Shown here: positions 1 to 8,218 of the stretch, in pieces
Numbering within the stretch: position 1 is the stretch's first letter
How the letters are laid out: the number at the start of each line of letters is the position of its first letter
Source of the DNA: Afifellaceae bacterium
Lineage (GTDB): Bacteria; Pseudomonadota; Alphaproteobacteria; Rhizobiales; Afifellaceae
Reading direction: 5' to 3'
Length of the DNA: 43,878 nt
NCBI GenBank assembly: GCA_028281235.1
Contig: JANQKG010000035.1
Span: forward strand, 1 to 43,878
Position numbers and translations under genes: made by a program
The notes under the pieces: model-generated
What the model was told of the DNA's origin: nothing
Databases searched by the model: none
What the model saw: only the letters and a program-made list of their open reading frames with translations

Positions 1-51
1 GACACTCCTTCCAAGGCACCTTTGCTCTCCCCGCAAAGGCCCAAAAGTGTC
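1..51. repeat. Imperfect inverted-repeat hairpin at window edge
   Basis: GACACT at 1-6 is the reverse complement of AGTGTC at 46-51. Inside it, CCTTTGC (20-26) pairs with GCAAAGG (34-40) around a 7-nt loop. The nested inverted repeat could be an insertion-sequence end or a transcription terminator for a gene lying to the left. The left neighbour is outside the window, so the two cannot be separated. Confidence 0.4.
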
Positions 52-90
52 ACCCATGTCTCCGGTAAACTCTGTTACCCATCTCTCAGG
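48..90. repeat. Two 18-bp direct repeats, possible IS end
   Basis: TGTCACCCATGTCTCCGG (48-65) recurs 25 bp later as TGTTACCCATCTCTCAGG (73-90), with 14 of 18 positions identical. Spaced repeats of this type (TGTTACCCATGT...) are known near the ends of IS21-like elements in rhizobial genomes, where they act as transposase binding sites. No transposase is visible, so this is at most the terminal remnant of an element lying to the left. The IS assignment is inference from memory of the motif. Confidence 0.35.
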
Positions 91-265
91 AAGGGCATCA
101 ATAACTTAGCAGGAAGTTCCAGGCGCCTGATCCGTGCTGCGGAAGCGGTACGGAAGCAGCCGGAAGCGCGTTTTCCGATAGAGTGCCGCATGCCACCGGT
201 TGACGCCGGCGGGGAAGCCGCGGCAAGCGCCGCGATGCAGATCGTCGACCAAAGCGAAAGAAGAC

Positions 266-282
266 TTGATGCGCGACATCAA
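266..282. promoter_or_regulatory. Perfect dyad over the LysR start codon
   Basis: TTGATGCGCGACATCAA has 6-bp arms around a 5-bp spacer and includes the ATG (269-271). It could be an autoregulatory LysR-type binding dyad or an RNA hairpin that masks the start codon. The spacing is wrong for an FNR box. Confidence 0.3.
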
Positions 283-1258
283 CTTGAAGGCCACGGAATA
301 TTTCGAAGCGGTAGCGCGTCTCGGCACCGTCACCAAAGCGGCCGAGGAGTTGAAGGTCTCACCCTCCGCCGTCAGCCAGCAACTCAAGATCCTCGAGACG
401 CAGCTCGGCGTCCGTCTCTTTCGCCGCGAGAAACGTCGCTTGGTTCTGACCTTGGACGGAGATCGCCTCTTTCAGACGACGTCACAATCCTTCGGCGCCT
501 TGCGCAACGCATGCAGCGCCATCGGTCGGCAGCGAGACGTCAGAAGCCTGACCATCCGGGTCAGTCCGAGCTTCGGCGTTCGCTGGCTTGGTCCGCGGAT
601 CGCGGGGTTCGCCGCGGCGCATCCGGAGTGGAACATACGGATCGACGCCACGCCGGACTTCACGGCGTTCGAAACCGAGGCGATCGATTTCGACCTTCGC
701 TACGGCGCCGGCGGCTGGTCGGGCCTGGCGGTTGAGCGCTTCATGAGCGATCTCGTTTTGCCGATGTGCAGCCCCGAATATCTCGACAAGCTGCGTGGCG
801 TGTCGGACGAGCCCAGCGCGCAGCTGGCATCGGCTCGCCTGATCGACAGCGTCAAGATGCTCTATCGCTGGGACCTTTGGCTGGCGGCGAACGACATCAA
901 ACTGCCGGACCTTGTCTATCCTTTCCGCTACGATCGCTCGTCCATGTCCATCGAGATGGCGAAGCAGGGTGGCGGTATTGCGCTCGACAGCGTGTCGCTT
1001 TGCCTTCCGGAACTGGAGCGCGGCGAGTTGGTGCCGTTTTGCGTCGATTTTGCCGTGGTCGACTTCCCCGCTTATTGGTTCGTCTGTCCGCCGCGCCATT
1101 TCAACCGCCGGATCGTCAGCCGCTTCTTTGATTGGCTGACAGAGGCCTGCGGCGCGCATGAAGCGCGCGCCCGGTCCTTCCTTAAGGAGAAGGGGTGCCG
1201 CTTCCGGCAGGTCGACACGGCCCATCTGTTCGATGAAGCGGCGGGCGACGCAGACTAA
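269..1258 (+). CDS. LysR-family transcriptional regulator (GcvA-like)
   Basis: A 329-aa LysR-type regulator that probably controls the adjacent catabolic genes. The N-terminal winged helix-turn-helix is plain at about residues 18-40 (TKAAEELKVSPSAVSQQLK), followed by the usual linker helix and a periplasmic-binding-protein-like effector domain. The spacing and the RWLGPRIAGFAAAHP stretch resemble the GcvA subgroup. ATG 269 is chosen because it starts right before the conserved NxxALxYFxAVA-like region; an upstream TTG at 200 would add 23 unlikely residues. The gene converges on the hydroxyacid dehydrogenase (16-bp gap), so it is not co-transcribed with it. It may act on the divergent 4.9-5.2 kb promoter region, but its target and effector cannot be read from sequence. 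Confidence 0.88.
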   Translation: MRDINLKATEYFEAVARLGTVTKAAEELKVSPSAVSQQLKILETQLGVRLFRREKRRLVLTLDGDRLFQTTSQSFGALRNACSAIGRQRDVRSLTIRVSPSFGVRWLGPRIAGFAAAHPEWNIRIDATPDFTAFETEAIDFDLRYGAGGWSGLAVERFMSDLVLPMCSPEYLDKLRGVSDEPSAQLASARLIDSVKMLYRWDLWLAANDIKLPDLVYPFRYDRSSMSIEMAKQGGGIALDSVSLCLPELERGELVPFCVDFAVVDFPAYWFVCPPRHFNRRIVSRFFDWLTEACGAHEARARSFLKEKGCRFRQVDTAHLFDEAAGDAD

Positions 1259-1274
1259 TCGCGTTCCGGGCGCA

Positions 1275-2228
1275 TCAGAGCGTTCGAACCGGCGTGCCTG
1301 CGAGGAAAGCGTCGATGCTTTCCACGACCTGCGCCCATAGGGCCCGCATGGCCTCGGCGCTGGCCCATGCCGTGTGCGGGGTCAGGATGACATCGGGACG
1401 GCCGGCAACCCGGAGAATCGGGTTGTCTACGTCGGGGGGCTCGGTGGTCAGCACGTCAAAGCCCAACCCGCCGATCAGCCCTTCTTCCAGTGCGGCGACG
1501 GCATCGGCCTCATTCACCAATCCACCGCGGGCGGCGTTGATGATGATTGGCTTCCGGGTCATGCGGCGAAACTCCGGCATGGCGAGCGTGTCGCGCGTGG
1601 CGGGTGTCAGCGGCGCATGCAGGGTGATGATATTGGCGGTTTCGATCACCTCGTCGAACGGTGTGTAAAGCGGGCCAAGGCCGTCGACACCCTTATGGGC
1701 GGCGAACATGGTGTGCATGCCGAAGGCTTGCGCCAGCCGCGCCACGGATTGGCCAATCGCCCCTTCGCCGATGATGCCCAGCCGTGTGCCGGCCAGATCG
1801 TTCACCGGATGGGTGAAGAAGCAGAACTGTCCGGACCGCTGCCATTCGCCGTTGAGCACGTCTTGCCGGTAGCCGGGCAGGGCGCGCCGCAGCGCAAGCA
1901 TCAAGGCCATTGTGTGTTCCGGCACCGTGTTGACCGCGTAGCCTCGGACATTTGAGACCGTGATATCAAGGTCATTGCAGGCGGCGAGATCGATGACGTC
2001 GTAGCCGGTCGCGGCGACGGTGATGAATTTCAGCGTCGGCAGGCTCTCCAACGCCGGGCGGCGTAGCGGCACCTTGTTGGTGATTGCGATCGTCGCGCCG
2101 GCCAGCCGTTCGGCGACTTCGTCGGCGCCGGTTGCGTTGTGTTCGATCCAGTCATGTGGCGCAGACGGGCGAACAAGATCGACCGTCGGCCCGATCGTTC
2201 CACGATCAAGAAAGACAATGCGCGTCAT
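1275..2228 (-). CDS. D-isomer-specific 2-hydroxyacid dehydrogenase
   Basis: A 317-aa NAD(P)-dependent dehydrogenase of the D-2-hydroxyacid family (hydroxypyruvate/glyoxylate reductase or glycerate dehydrogenase type), interconverting a 2-keto acid and its D-2-hydroxy acid in the cytosol. The Rossmann motif GIIGEGAIG is at 151-159. The catalytic trio is R234 (NAARGG), E263 (TTEPP) and H285 (LTPHTAW). The end of the second Rossmann strand (MFAAHKG) lacks the usual acidic residue, so NADP(H) is possible. It is the last gene of a leftward operon behind the transketolase subunits and the SDR (4-bp gap). A hydroxypyruvate- or glycolaldehyde-derived substrate would fit that context, but this is inference. 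Confidence 0.88.
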   Translation of the reverse strand: MTRIVFLDRGTIGPTVDLVRPSAPHDWIEHNATGADEVAERLAGATIAITNKVPLRRPALESLPTLKFITVAATGYDVIDLAACNDLDITVSNVRGYAVNTVPEHTMALMLALRRALPGYRQDVLNGEWQRSGQFCFFTHPVNDLAGTRLGIIGEGAIGQSVARLAQAFGMHTMFAAHKGVDGLGPLYTPFDEVIETANIITLHAPLTPATRDTLAMPEFRRMTRKPIIINAARGGLVNEADAVAALEEGLIGGLGFDVLTTEPPDVDNPILRVAGRPDVILTPHTAWASAEAMRALWAQVVESIDAFLAGTPVRTL

Positions 2229-2232
2229 GCGT

Positions 2233-2985
2233 TCAATGGATAAGCGCTCCCCCGTTCACATCAACCTCCGTGCCGGTGCAATAGGCCGACAGTTCCGACG
2301 CCAGGAACAGCGCACAGCCGGCAACGTCCGACGCTTCGCCGACGCGGCCCATGGGAATGCCGGCAAGGACCTTAGTCCGTTTCTCCTCAGTAAGCTTGCC
2401 GTCGGTGATGTCGGTGGCGATGAAGCCGGGGCAGATGGCGTTGGAGCGGACATTGTCGGGTGCCAATTCGCGAGCCATCGCCTTCGTCAGGCCCAGAACG
2501 CCCGCCTTGGCGGCGGAGTAGTGTGGGCCGCCGAAGATGCCGCCGCCCCGCTGTGCGGAAACGGAGGACAGGTTGATGATGGAACCGGATTTCTGCGCGC
2601 GCATGGTCGGAATCACAGCTTGGCTCATATAGAGCGTGCCGCGCAAGCTCACATCGGTGACCGCGTCGTAATTCTCCGGCGCGATCTCCATCAGCGTCAG
2701 GGGCTGCGTGATCCCGGCATTGTTCACAAGGATGTCGATGCGCCCCCATACGGCCTTGAGCGCCGAGGCGGTCTCTTCGCAATTCTCCTTGTCGGTCACG
2801 TCGCAGGCAAGTCCGAGATGGTCCGCGCCGAGGCTCGCGGCCGCCGCCTTGGCCTGTTCTTCGTCAAGATCGAGGATCGCGACCGTTGCGCCGTGTTCGG
2901 CAAACAGGCTCGCTGTGGCCTTGCCAAGACCGCGCGGGCTGGCTGCACCGGTAATGATGGCGAACTTGTTGGCCAGAAGGCCCAT
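2233..2985 (-). CDS. SDR-family oxidoreductase
   Basis: A 250-aa classical short-chain dehydrogenase/reductase. Visible motifs are the cofactor loop TGAASPRGLG (12-21), acidic D39 after the second strand (favours NAD), NNAG (88-91), the catalytic serine in NLSSVSAQRG (about 140-143) and YSAAK with Y156 and K160. GTEVDVNGG near the C-terminus is typical of the FabG-like branch. It has a good ribosome site (AAGGGG) ahead of the ATG and lies 26 bp downstream of the transketolase C-terminal subunit. It probably oxidises or reduces a sugar, polyol or keto-acid intermediate of the same pathway; the substrate cannot be told. Confidence 0.88.
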   Translation of the reverse strand: MGLLANKFAIITGAASPRGLGKATASLFAEHGATVAILDLDEEQAKAAAASLGADHLGLACDVTDKENCEETASALKAVWGRIDILVNNAGITQPLTLMEIAPENYDAVTDVSLRGTLYMSQAVIPTMRAQKSGSIINLSSVSAQRGGGIFGGPHYSAAKAGVLGLTKAMARELAPDNVRSNAICPGFIATDITDGKLTEEKRTKVLAGIPMGRVGEASDVAGCALFLASELSAYCTGTEVDVNGGALIH

Positions 2986-3011
2986 GGACTTATCACCCCT
3001 TAAGCGGCCGG

Positions 3012-4043
3012 TCAGAGCCAGCCTTTGATCTGCTCGGCGACCTTGTCGACCGAAAGCCCGTACATGTCGTGCAGCGTCGGCAGCGCGCCGGCTTCAAGAA
3101 ACTCATCCGGCAGGCCGATCATGCGGAATTGCGGAGCCTTGCCCGCAAGGAGCAGTTCCTTGGCGATCGCCTCACTCAGGCCGCCGTTCAGAGAATGGTT
3201 CTCTGCGGTGACGACGAGGCGCGTCCCGTCTTGCACTTCGGCCAAGATCGCCTCCGCATCGAGCGGCTTGATCGTGGGAACATGCAGGACTGCGATGTCG
3301 ATCTTGTCGGCGGAGAGCTTCACGGCGGCGTCGAGTGCGCGCATGGTCATGATGCCGGTTGCGACCACTAATGCGTCCTTGCCTTCGCGGATCGTCTGCG
3401 CCTTGCCGAGCTGGAAGCAATAATCCGGTTTGTGCCGGGTCAGAACCGAGGGCACCTTGCCGCGCAGAAGCCGAGCATAGACCGGCCCGTCATGCGTCAG
3501 CATGGCGGGCACCATGCCGGCGATGTCGCTCGCGTCGCAGGGATCGATGATGGTCATGTTCGGCAAGCCGCGGAAGATCGCGAGGTCCTCGAACGCCTGG
3601 TGGCTTGGGCCGTAACCGGTGGTCAGGCCGGGCAGGGCCGCGACGATGCTGACGGGCAGGTTTTCCTCCGCGATCGCCATGGCGATGAAATCGTAGGCCC
3701 GTCGGGCCGCGAAGACGGCATAGGTCGTCGCGAACGGACGAAACCCCTCCCGTGCCAGGCCGGCTGCGGCCGACATCAGAAGCTGCTCGGCCATGCCCAT
3801 CTGATAGAAGCGTTCCGGCAGCGCCTTCGCGAAGACATGCAGGTCGGTGTATTTGGACAGATCTGCCGTCAGGCCGAGGATCCGCTCGTCGCTGCGCGCC
3901 GCCTCAATCAGCGCGTGCCCGAACGGCGCCTGGACCGTGTCGTATCCCTCCGCCGCCAGCGACGCGATCATGGCGGAGGTCGCGGTCCTTGTCGCAGGCG
4001 CTATGCGCGGCTCGTATTTGCGGGCCATCGATGCGAGCGTCAT
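3012..4043 (-). CDS. Transketolase, C-terminal subunit
   Basis: A 343-aa protein corresponding to the pyrimidine-binding and C-terminal domains of transketolase, which moves two-carbon ketol units using thiamine diphosphate. The conserved glutamate that activates the thiazolium is E86 in YQMGMAEQ, and the SHQAFEDLA stretch with H148 corresponds to the THQ.ED motif. ATG 4043 overlaps the stop of the N-terminal subunit as ATGA, indicating translational coupling and a 1:1 complex. GLTTGYGPSHQ differs from the DGATHQ of housekeeping transketolases, so this belongs to a catabolic split-transketolase branch. An upstream in-frame ATG (4085) would overlap the partner gene by 46 bp and is less likely. 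Confidence 0.88.
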   Translation of the reverse strand: MTLASMARKYEPRIAPATRTATSAMIASLAAEGYDTVQAPFGHALIEAARSDERILGLTADLSKYTDLHVFAKALPERFYQMGMAEQLLMSAAAGLAREGFRPFATTYAVFAARRAYDFIAMAIAEENLPVSIVAALPGLTTGYGPSHQAFEDLAIFRGLPNMTIIDPCDASDIAGMVPAMLTHDGPVYARLLRGKVPSVLTRHKPDYCFQLGKAQTIREGKDALVVATGIMTMRALDAAVKLSADKIDIAVLHVPTIKPLDAEAILAEVQDGTRLVVTAENHSLNGGLSEAIAKELLLAGKAPQFRMIGLPDEFLEAGALPTLHDMYGLSVDKVAEQIKGWL

Positions 4044-4894
4044 TGCGGATTCGCCTTCTCCAGAATGGCCAGCGCCTTGGACCATTCGTCCGGCTCCACC
4101 CGCATGAAATGGGTGATCTCACGCGCCTCCAAGAAGTCGACGCCTTTGCACATGGTCGTGTTGCAAATGATGACGCGCGGCTTCGGTTCTGACAGGCTGC
4201 GTGCCGCGTCCAGCGCGGCGACGAGTGCCGCCATGTCGTTGCCGTCAACCTCTTCTGCGTGCCAGCCGAAGGCCTCCCATTTCGGCGCCTCAGCGCCGAC
4301 GGCCAGCGCATCGCGGGTCGGCCCGTCGGCCTGCTGATTGTTGAAATCAACGATGGCGACGAGGTTGTCGAGTTTCCACTGAACCGCCGACATCACGGCT
4401 TCCCAGGTGGAGCCTTCGCCAAGCTCGCCGTCCGACATCAAATTGTAGACAAAGGCGGGATTGTTCTTTCGCTTCAGCCCCATCGCCATGCCGACCGCAA
4501 TGCCGAGCCCATGGCCCAGCGATCCGCCGGTGATCTCCATGCCGGGTGTGTACGAGGCCATGCCCGACATCGGGATGCGGCTGTCGTCCATGCCGTAGGT
4601 TTCGAGCTCCTCCTCCGGCAGGATGCCGGCCTCCATCAGCGCCGCGTAAAGGGCGATCGCATAATGGCCGATCGACAGGAGAAAGCGGTCGCGGCCCTCC
4701 CATTCCGGATCGTCAGGGCGATATGTAAGCGCGTGGAAGTATGAGGCCGCCAAGACATCGGCAACGCCAAGCGCCTGCCCGATATAGCCCTGTCCCTGGA
4801 CCTCGCCCATGCGCACGGCCTTGATGCGAATGTTCAAAGCGCGCTGTTCCAGCGAAACATTCGACAGGGCACCGGAGCGGTGCTGCAGTGCCAT
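4040..4894 (-). CDS. Transketolase, N-terminal subunit
   Basis: A 284-aa thiamine-diphosphate-binding subunit, partner of the gene directly downstream. Visible features: SIGHY with H77, GGSLGHGL (123-130) and the ThDP/Mg motif as SDGELGEG...NN (154-186). The first residue of the usual GDGE is serine here, while the Mg-ligand aspartate and the NN are kept. ATG 4894 is preceded at 8 nt by a strong GGGAGGAG site; a longer in-frame start (4981) would bypass it. It is the first gene of the leftward operon, divergent from tctC. The lack of a local kinase or of sugar-phosphate genes leaves open whether it acts on phosphorylated or unusual (for example sulfonated or free) ketoses. Confidence 0.88.
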   Translation of the reverse strand: MALQHRSGALSNVSLEQRALNIRIKAVRMGEVQGQGYIGQALGVADVLAASYFHALTYRPDDPEWEGRDRFLLSIGHYAIALYAALMEAGILPEEELETYGMDDSRIPMSGMASYTPGMEITGGSLGHGLGIAVGMAMGLKRKNNPAFVYNLMSDGELGEGSTWEAVMSAVQWKLDNLVAIVDFNNQQADGPTRDALAVGAEAPKWEAFGWHAEEVDGNDMAALVAALDAARSLSEPKPRVIICNTTMCKGVDFLEAREITHFMRVEPDEWSKALAILEKANPQ

Positions 4895-5218
4895 ATGTGT
4901 CTCCTCCCTGGGCGCCCACCAGACGGCTGATCCCCAAGGATTATCATCGCGGCACGGCCGAGAACTTTGCGAAAAATTCAATACTTGTTTAGCAAAACTT
5001 AATTCCCCGACCGCGTCGCAGCGTGGCAGCAGCCCTTTCGCCCACGCAGATGCGTGCGTGAAGAGCGGCGCAGGTCTGTTAAGGCCAGCTTACGGACTTT
5101 TTAATTTTTCTCACTGGATTGATGGGCCGCCATACGGGAACGTCGGGCCAAATGGGAAACGGCGCCAATCGGAAGCGCTGCCTCATTCCCGAGGGCCTGT
5201 CCAAGAAAGGGAGGAAGC
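4895..5218. promoter_or_regulatory. Divergent control region, transketolase / tctC
   Basis: This 324-bp noncoding stretch separates two diverging operons. It holds two AT-rich patches that stand out in the GC-rich context: 4968-5005 (around TTTAGCAAAACTTAA), which would serve the leftward transketolase genes, and 5095-5118 (TTTTTAATTTTTC), which would serve tctC. No confident -35/-10 pair or textbook operator was recognised. The LysR gene at 269 is the nearest candidate regulator. No RNA gene or terminator was seen. Confidence 0.5.
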
Positions 5219-6196
5219 ATGCACAGCACAATCGCGACTTCAATCGGCGCCATCGCCATTTCGGCCGGCCTGGTGATCTCCGGCGTTGGCGTGACGGAGG
5301 CCGCGTGGCCCGAGCGGCCGATCAAGGTCATCGTGCCTTACTCGCCGGGTGGATCGCCCGATCAGCTGACGCGCAAGTTCTCGGCCGTCATTGCCGACAA
5401 CAGCCTCCTTTCGGAGCCGGTGAACGTCGTCAATGTCGAGGGCCATTTCTCCGTCGGTGCTACCGAAGCCAAGAACGCCAAGCCGGACGGCTATACGTTT
5501 CTCTTTCTGCATGCGGCGCTGATGTCGGCTGAGGTCGTCAACCCGGATTCCGGCGTCTCCTGGCGCAATTACGATCCGGTCGCCAAGACCTCGAATTTCG
5601 GCCTGACCATCGTGACGCACGCGGATTCGCCGTGGAAGACTCTGCCGGAACTGATGGAAGCTACGGCCGTTGAAGGCCACGACATCAAGTTCGGCGTGAA
5701 TCTCGGCGCGATCAACCATCTGACCTATATCGACCTGATGGACGCTTGGCCGGGCTCCGACTTCAAGCTCGTGCAAGCTGGCGGCGGCGGCAAGCAATAT
5801 CCGCTCCTCAAGGGCGGTCAGCTTGAGGCCGGCATCATGACCTCACAGGATATCCTGACGTTCCAAGACCCCGACATCCATGTGCTCGGCTATTCCGGTC
5901 CGGACCGCCTTGCGGCTCTGCCCGACATCCCGACATTCCGCGAGACCGGTATCGAAGCGGGGATCACCTATGATTATTGGTGGTTCGCGCCCGTCGGCAC
6001 GCCGCCGGAGGCCATCGAGAGCTTTGCGGCCGCACTGGAGAACGCTATCCAGACGGACGACATGCAGGAATGGCTCACGGCAAAAGGCTTGACGGACGAT
6101 TTCCTGAAAGGTGCGGAGCTCCAGGCAGACCTTGAGGCGTCCTGGGAGAAGATCGTGCCCATCGCCAACAAGGCCAAGTCCGCGCTGAACAAATAG
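5219..6196 (+). CDS. tctC: TTT solute-binding protein (TctC/Bug family)
   Basis: A 325-aa periplasmic solute-binding protein of the tripartite tricarboxylate transporter family. A Sec signal peptide covers about residues 1-28 (hydrophobic core AISAGLVISGVGV, cleavage after TEAA). The mature start WPERPIKVIVPYSPGG is diagnostic of Bug/TctC proteins, whose beta-strand/loop PYSPGG lines the carboxylate site. A strong GGGAGG ribosome site lies 5 nt before ATG 5219. It is the first gene of tctCBA-sulfatase (22-bp gap to tctB). The family binds small di/tricarboxylates or other acids; the ligand here is unknown, though the linked sulfatase hints at an organic anion from a sulfated compound. Confidence 0.92.
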   Translation: MHSTIATSIGAIAISAGLVISGVGVTEAAWPERPIKVIVPYSPGGSPDQLTRKFSAVIADNSLLSEPVNVVNVEGHFSVGATEAKNAKPDGYTFLFLHAALMSAEVVNPDSGVSWRNYDPVAKTSNFGLTIVTHADSPWKTLPELMEATAVEGHDIKFGVNLGAINHLTYIDLMDAWPGSDFKLVQAGGGGKQYPLLKGGQLEAGIMTSQDILTFQDPDIHVLGYSGPDRLAALPDIPTFRETGIEAGITYDYWWFAPVGTPPEAIESFAAALENAIQTDDMQEWLTAKGLTDDFLKGAELQADLEASWEKIVPIANKAKSALNK

Positions 6197-6218
6197 GACG
6201 GTCGCAAGAGGGTGCACG

Positions 6219-6695
6219 ATGTCCCAAGAGGCAAGTGAGGACGCCCTCTTCCTCGAAATCACCCTGACGGTCTTCCTGATCGTCGTCGGCTGCGCCGCCT
6301 TTATTGTGGCGCGGCCGATCCCCGACAATGCTTTCGAGCCGCTCGGCGCCGGGTTCGCGCCGCGGGCGATCAGTCTTTGCCTCGTCGGGCTGGGGGCGTT
6401 GAACCTGGCGGTCAGAGCGGCGGCGGTTCGAGGCCATATCGGAAGGGCGCGTGGAGGCGATATCAACCGCAGACTGATCGATGCCGCCTCGGTCCTTGTC
6501 TTGACGTGCATCTATGTCTGGATCGTCCTGGAGAAGGCGATCCCGTTCACGTTCAGCACGGGATTGTTCGTGACCGCTTCGATGGCGGTCCTGTTTCGGA
6601 ACCTGCGCCGCGTTCCGATCTTTGCCGGCGTCGGCCTCGCCTTGGGCTATGCGCTCAAGCTTGCATCCTCCACGGTGTTCTTCGTCGATATCTGA
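6219..6695 (+). CDS. tctB: TTT small membrane subunit (TctB family)
   Basis: A 158-aa integral membrane protein with about four hydrophobic segments (roughly residues 12-30, 47-67, 87-107 and 128-150), the size and pattern of TctB, the small, poorly conserved subunit of TTT importers. AFEPLGAGFAPR between the first two segments matches the P-x-GPGFFPR-like loop of the family. It sits between tctC and tctA with 20-22 bp gaps, the standard order. AAGAGGG precedes ATG 6219. Assignment rests on hydropathy, the loop and position. Confidence 0.88.
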   Translation: MSQEASEDALFLEITLTVFLIVVGCAAFIVARPIPDNAFEPLGAGFAPRAISLCLVGLGALNLAVRAAAVRGHIGRARGGDINRRLIDAASVLVLTCIYVWIVLEKAIPFTFSTGLFVTASMAVLFRNLRRVPIFAGVGLALGYALKLASSTVFFVDI

Positions 6696-6716
6696 CCGCC
6701 GATCCGGGAGAAGAGA

Positions 6717-8216
6717 TTGGACGGTTTTTTGACATCATTGCTTGGGCTGTTCTCGCCCGAGCTGTTTGTCCTGGCCGTCATTGGCACGGTGGGCGGCGTC
6801 TTCGTGGGCTCAATCCCCGGGCTGAGCGGCACGATGCTGATTTCGCTGTGCCTGCCGCTCACCTTCTATATGCAGCCCGTCTCCGCGGTTGTGCTTCTCG
6901 TTGCGATCTATACGGGCTCCATCACCGGCGGGCTCATCTCGGCCACGCTGTTGCGAACGCCGGGCACCGTCTCCAACGTCATGACGACGCTCGACGCCCA
7001 TCCATTGGCCATAAAGGGCAAGGCGCAGCGCGCTCTCAGCCTTGGCATTGCTGCGTCTTTTGCAGGCTCCATATTCGGCTGGCTGGCACTTGCGGTCCTG
7101 GCCAAGCCCTTGTCGGAGGTGGCGATCAAGGTCGGCACATCGGAACTCTTTGCATTGGTGATCCTGGCGCTGGCACTGATTTCTTCCGTCAGCAGCGGCT
7201 CCATGCTGAAGGGTCTTCTGATGGGTGCGGTGGGGATCCTTCTGGCCCTGCCGGGCGTCGATCCAACGACCGGCGTGTCACGCCTCACAATGGGGATGTG
7301 GCAGTTGAACGGCGGCTTCCACATCCTTCCGGTGCTTGTCGGCATCTTTGCGGTCGCGCCGATCCTCGGGGACATCCTCGATCTCGACCGGCGCCCGCAG
7401 GAGACCCAGTATCGCCACAGCCGAAAGTTCCTCGTCTCGCTCGGCGACCTGAAGCGCTTCTGGAAGGTGATCGCGCGATCGTCGGTGCTTGGCACGATTG
7501 TCGGGATTCTGCCCGGTGTGGGCGGCAACGTCGCCTCTGTCGTGGCCTATACCTCGGCGCGTGTGCTCTCCAAGAAGCCGGAAGAGTTCGGCAAGGGCTC
7601 CGAAGAAGGTATCGTCGCTTCCGAAAGCGCCAATAACGCCTCAGTCGGTGGCGCTCTGATTCCGCTGATCACGCTGGGGATCCCGGGCAGCGTCGTGGAT
7701 GTGCTTTTGATCGGCGCACTGATGATGCACGACATCGCGCCCGGGCCGATGCTCTTCATCACCAACGCTCCGGTGGCCTGGACGCTGGTGACGACGCTTC
7801 TGGTGTCGAGCGTGCTGATGCTGATCACCATGATCTACGCGACGGGGCCCATCAGCCGCCTGATCGGGCTTCCGAAACAGGGGATTTTGCCCGTCATCCT
7901 GGTCTTCTGCGTGGTTGGGGTCTTCGCCACGACCAACCGCATGTTCGACGTGTGGATCATGCTCGCCTTTGGCGTCTTCGGCCTTGTTTTTGAACGCGCG
8001 AAGTTTCCGATGGCGCCGCTGGTCGTTGGATTTGTGCTCGCTCCGATCGCGGAAAAAAGCCTTCGCTCCGGCCTGATGGCCACCAGCGGCGATATCGTGA
8101 TGTTCCTCACCAAGCCCCTGAGCATCGTCCTCCTTCTGGCGTCCGCCGTTCTCTTCGTATGGCCGATCGTGAAAGCCGCCAGGGACTGGATGGCCAGACC
8201 CGCAAACGAAAGTTGA
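6717..8216 (+). CDS. tctA: TTT large membrane permease (TctA family)
   Basis: A 499-aa permease, the transport channel of the TTT system, with about 11-12 membrane spans. Family hallmarks: GSIPGLSGTMLISLCLP near the N-terminus, GILPGVGGNVASVVAYTSAR in the middle, and ESANNASVGGALIPLITLGIPGS. A TTG start at 6717 is supported by GGGAGAAG 6-7 nt upstream and by the normal family N-terminus; no ATG fits. It is followed after 2 bp by the sulfatase start, so the two are almost certainly co-translated. Confidence 0.9.
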   Translation: MDGFLTSLLGLFSPELFVLAVIGTVGGVFVGSIPGLSGTMLISLCLPLTFYMQPVSAVVLLVAIYTGSITGGLISATLLRTPGTVSNVMTTLDAHPLAIKGKAQRALSLGIAASFAGSIFGWLALAVLAKPLSEVAIKVGTSELFALVILALALISSVSSGSMLKGLLMGAVGILLALPGVDPTTGVSRLTMGMWQLNGGFHILPVLVGIFAVAPILGDILDLDRRPQETQYRHSRKFLVSLGDLKRFWKVIARSSVLGTIVGILPGVGGNVASVVAYTSARVLSKKPEEFGKGSEEGIVASESANNASVGGALIPLITLGIPGSVVDVLLIGALMMHDIAPGPMLFITNAPVAWTLVTTLLVSSVLMLITMIYATGPISRLIGLPKQGILPVILVFCVVGVFATTNRMFDVWIMLAFGVFGLVFERAKFPMAPLVVGFVLAPIAEKSLRSGLMATSGDIVMFLTKPLSIVLLLASAVLFVWPIVKAARDWMARPANES

Positions 8217-8218
8217 GC

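Noticed and set aside
128-155. Fourth ECF promoter (TGATCC at 128)
   Set aside because: At 16-bp spacing the downstream hexamer is ACGGAA, not CGTA; no stress gene follows.
266-282. FNR box at the LysR start
   Set aside because: TTGAT and ATCAA are 7 bp apart, not 4, and the site overlaps the start codon; not a functional FNR/FixK site.
2020-3003. Plus-strand open frame of 327 codons
   Set aside because: Antisense to SDR and hydroxyacid dehydrogenase genes, which have full catalytic motifs.
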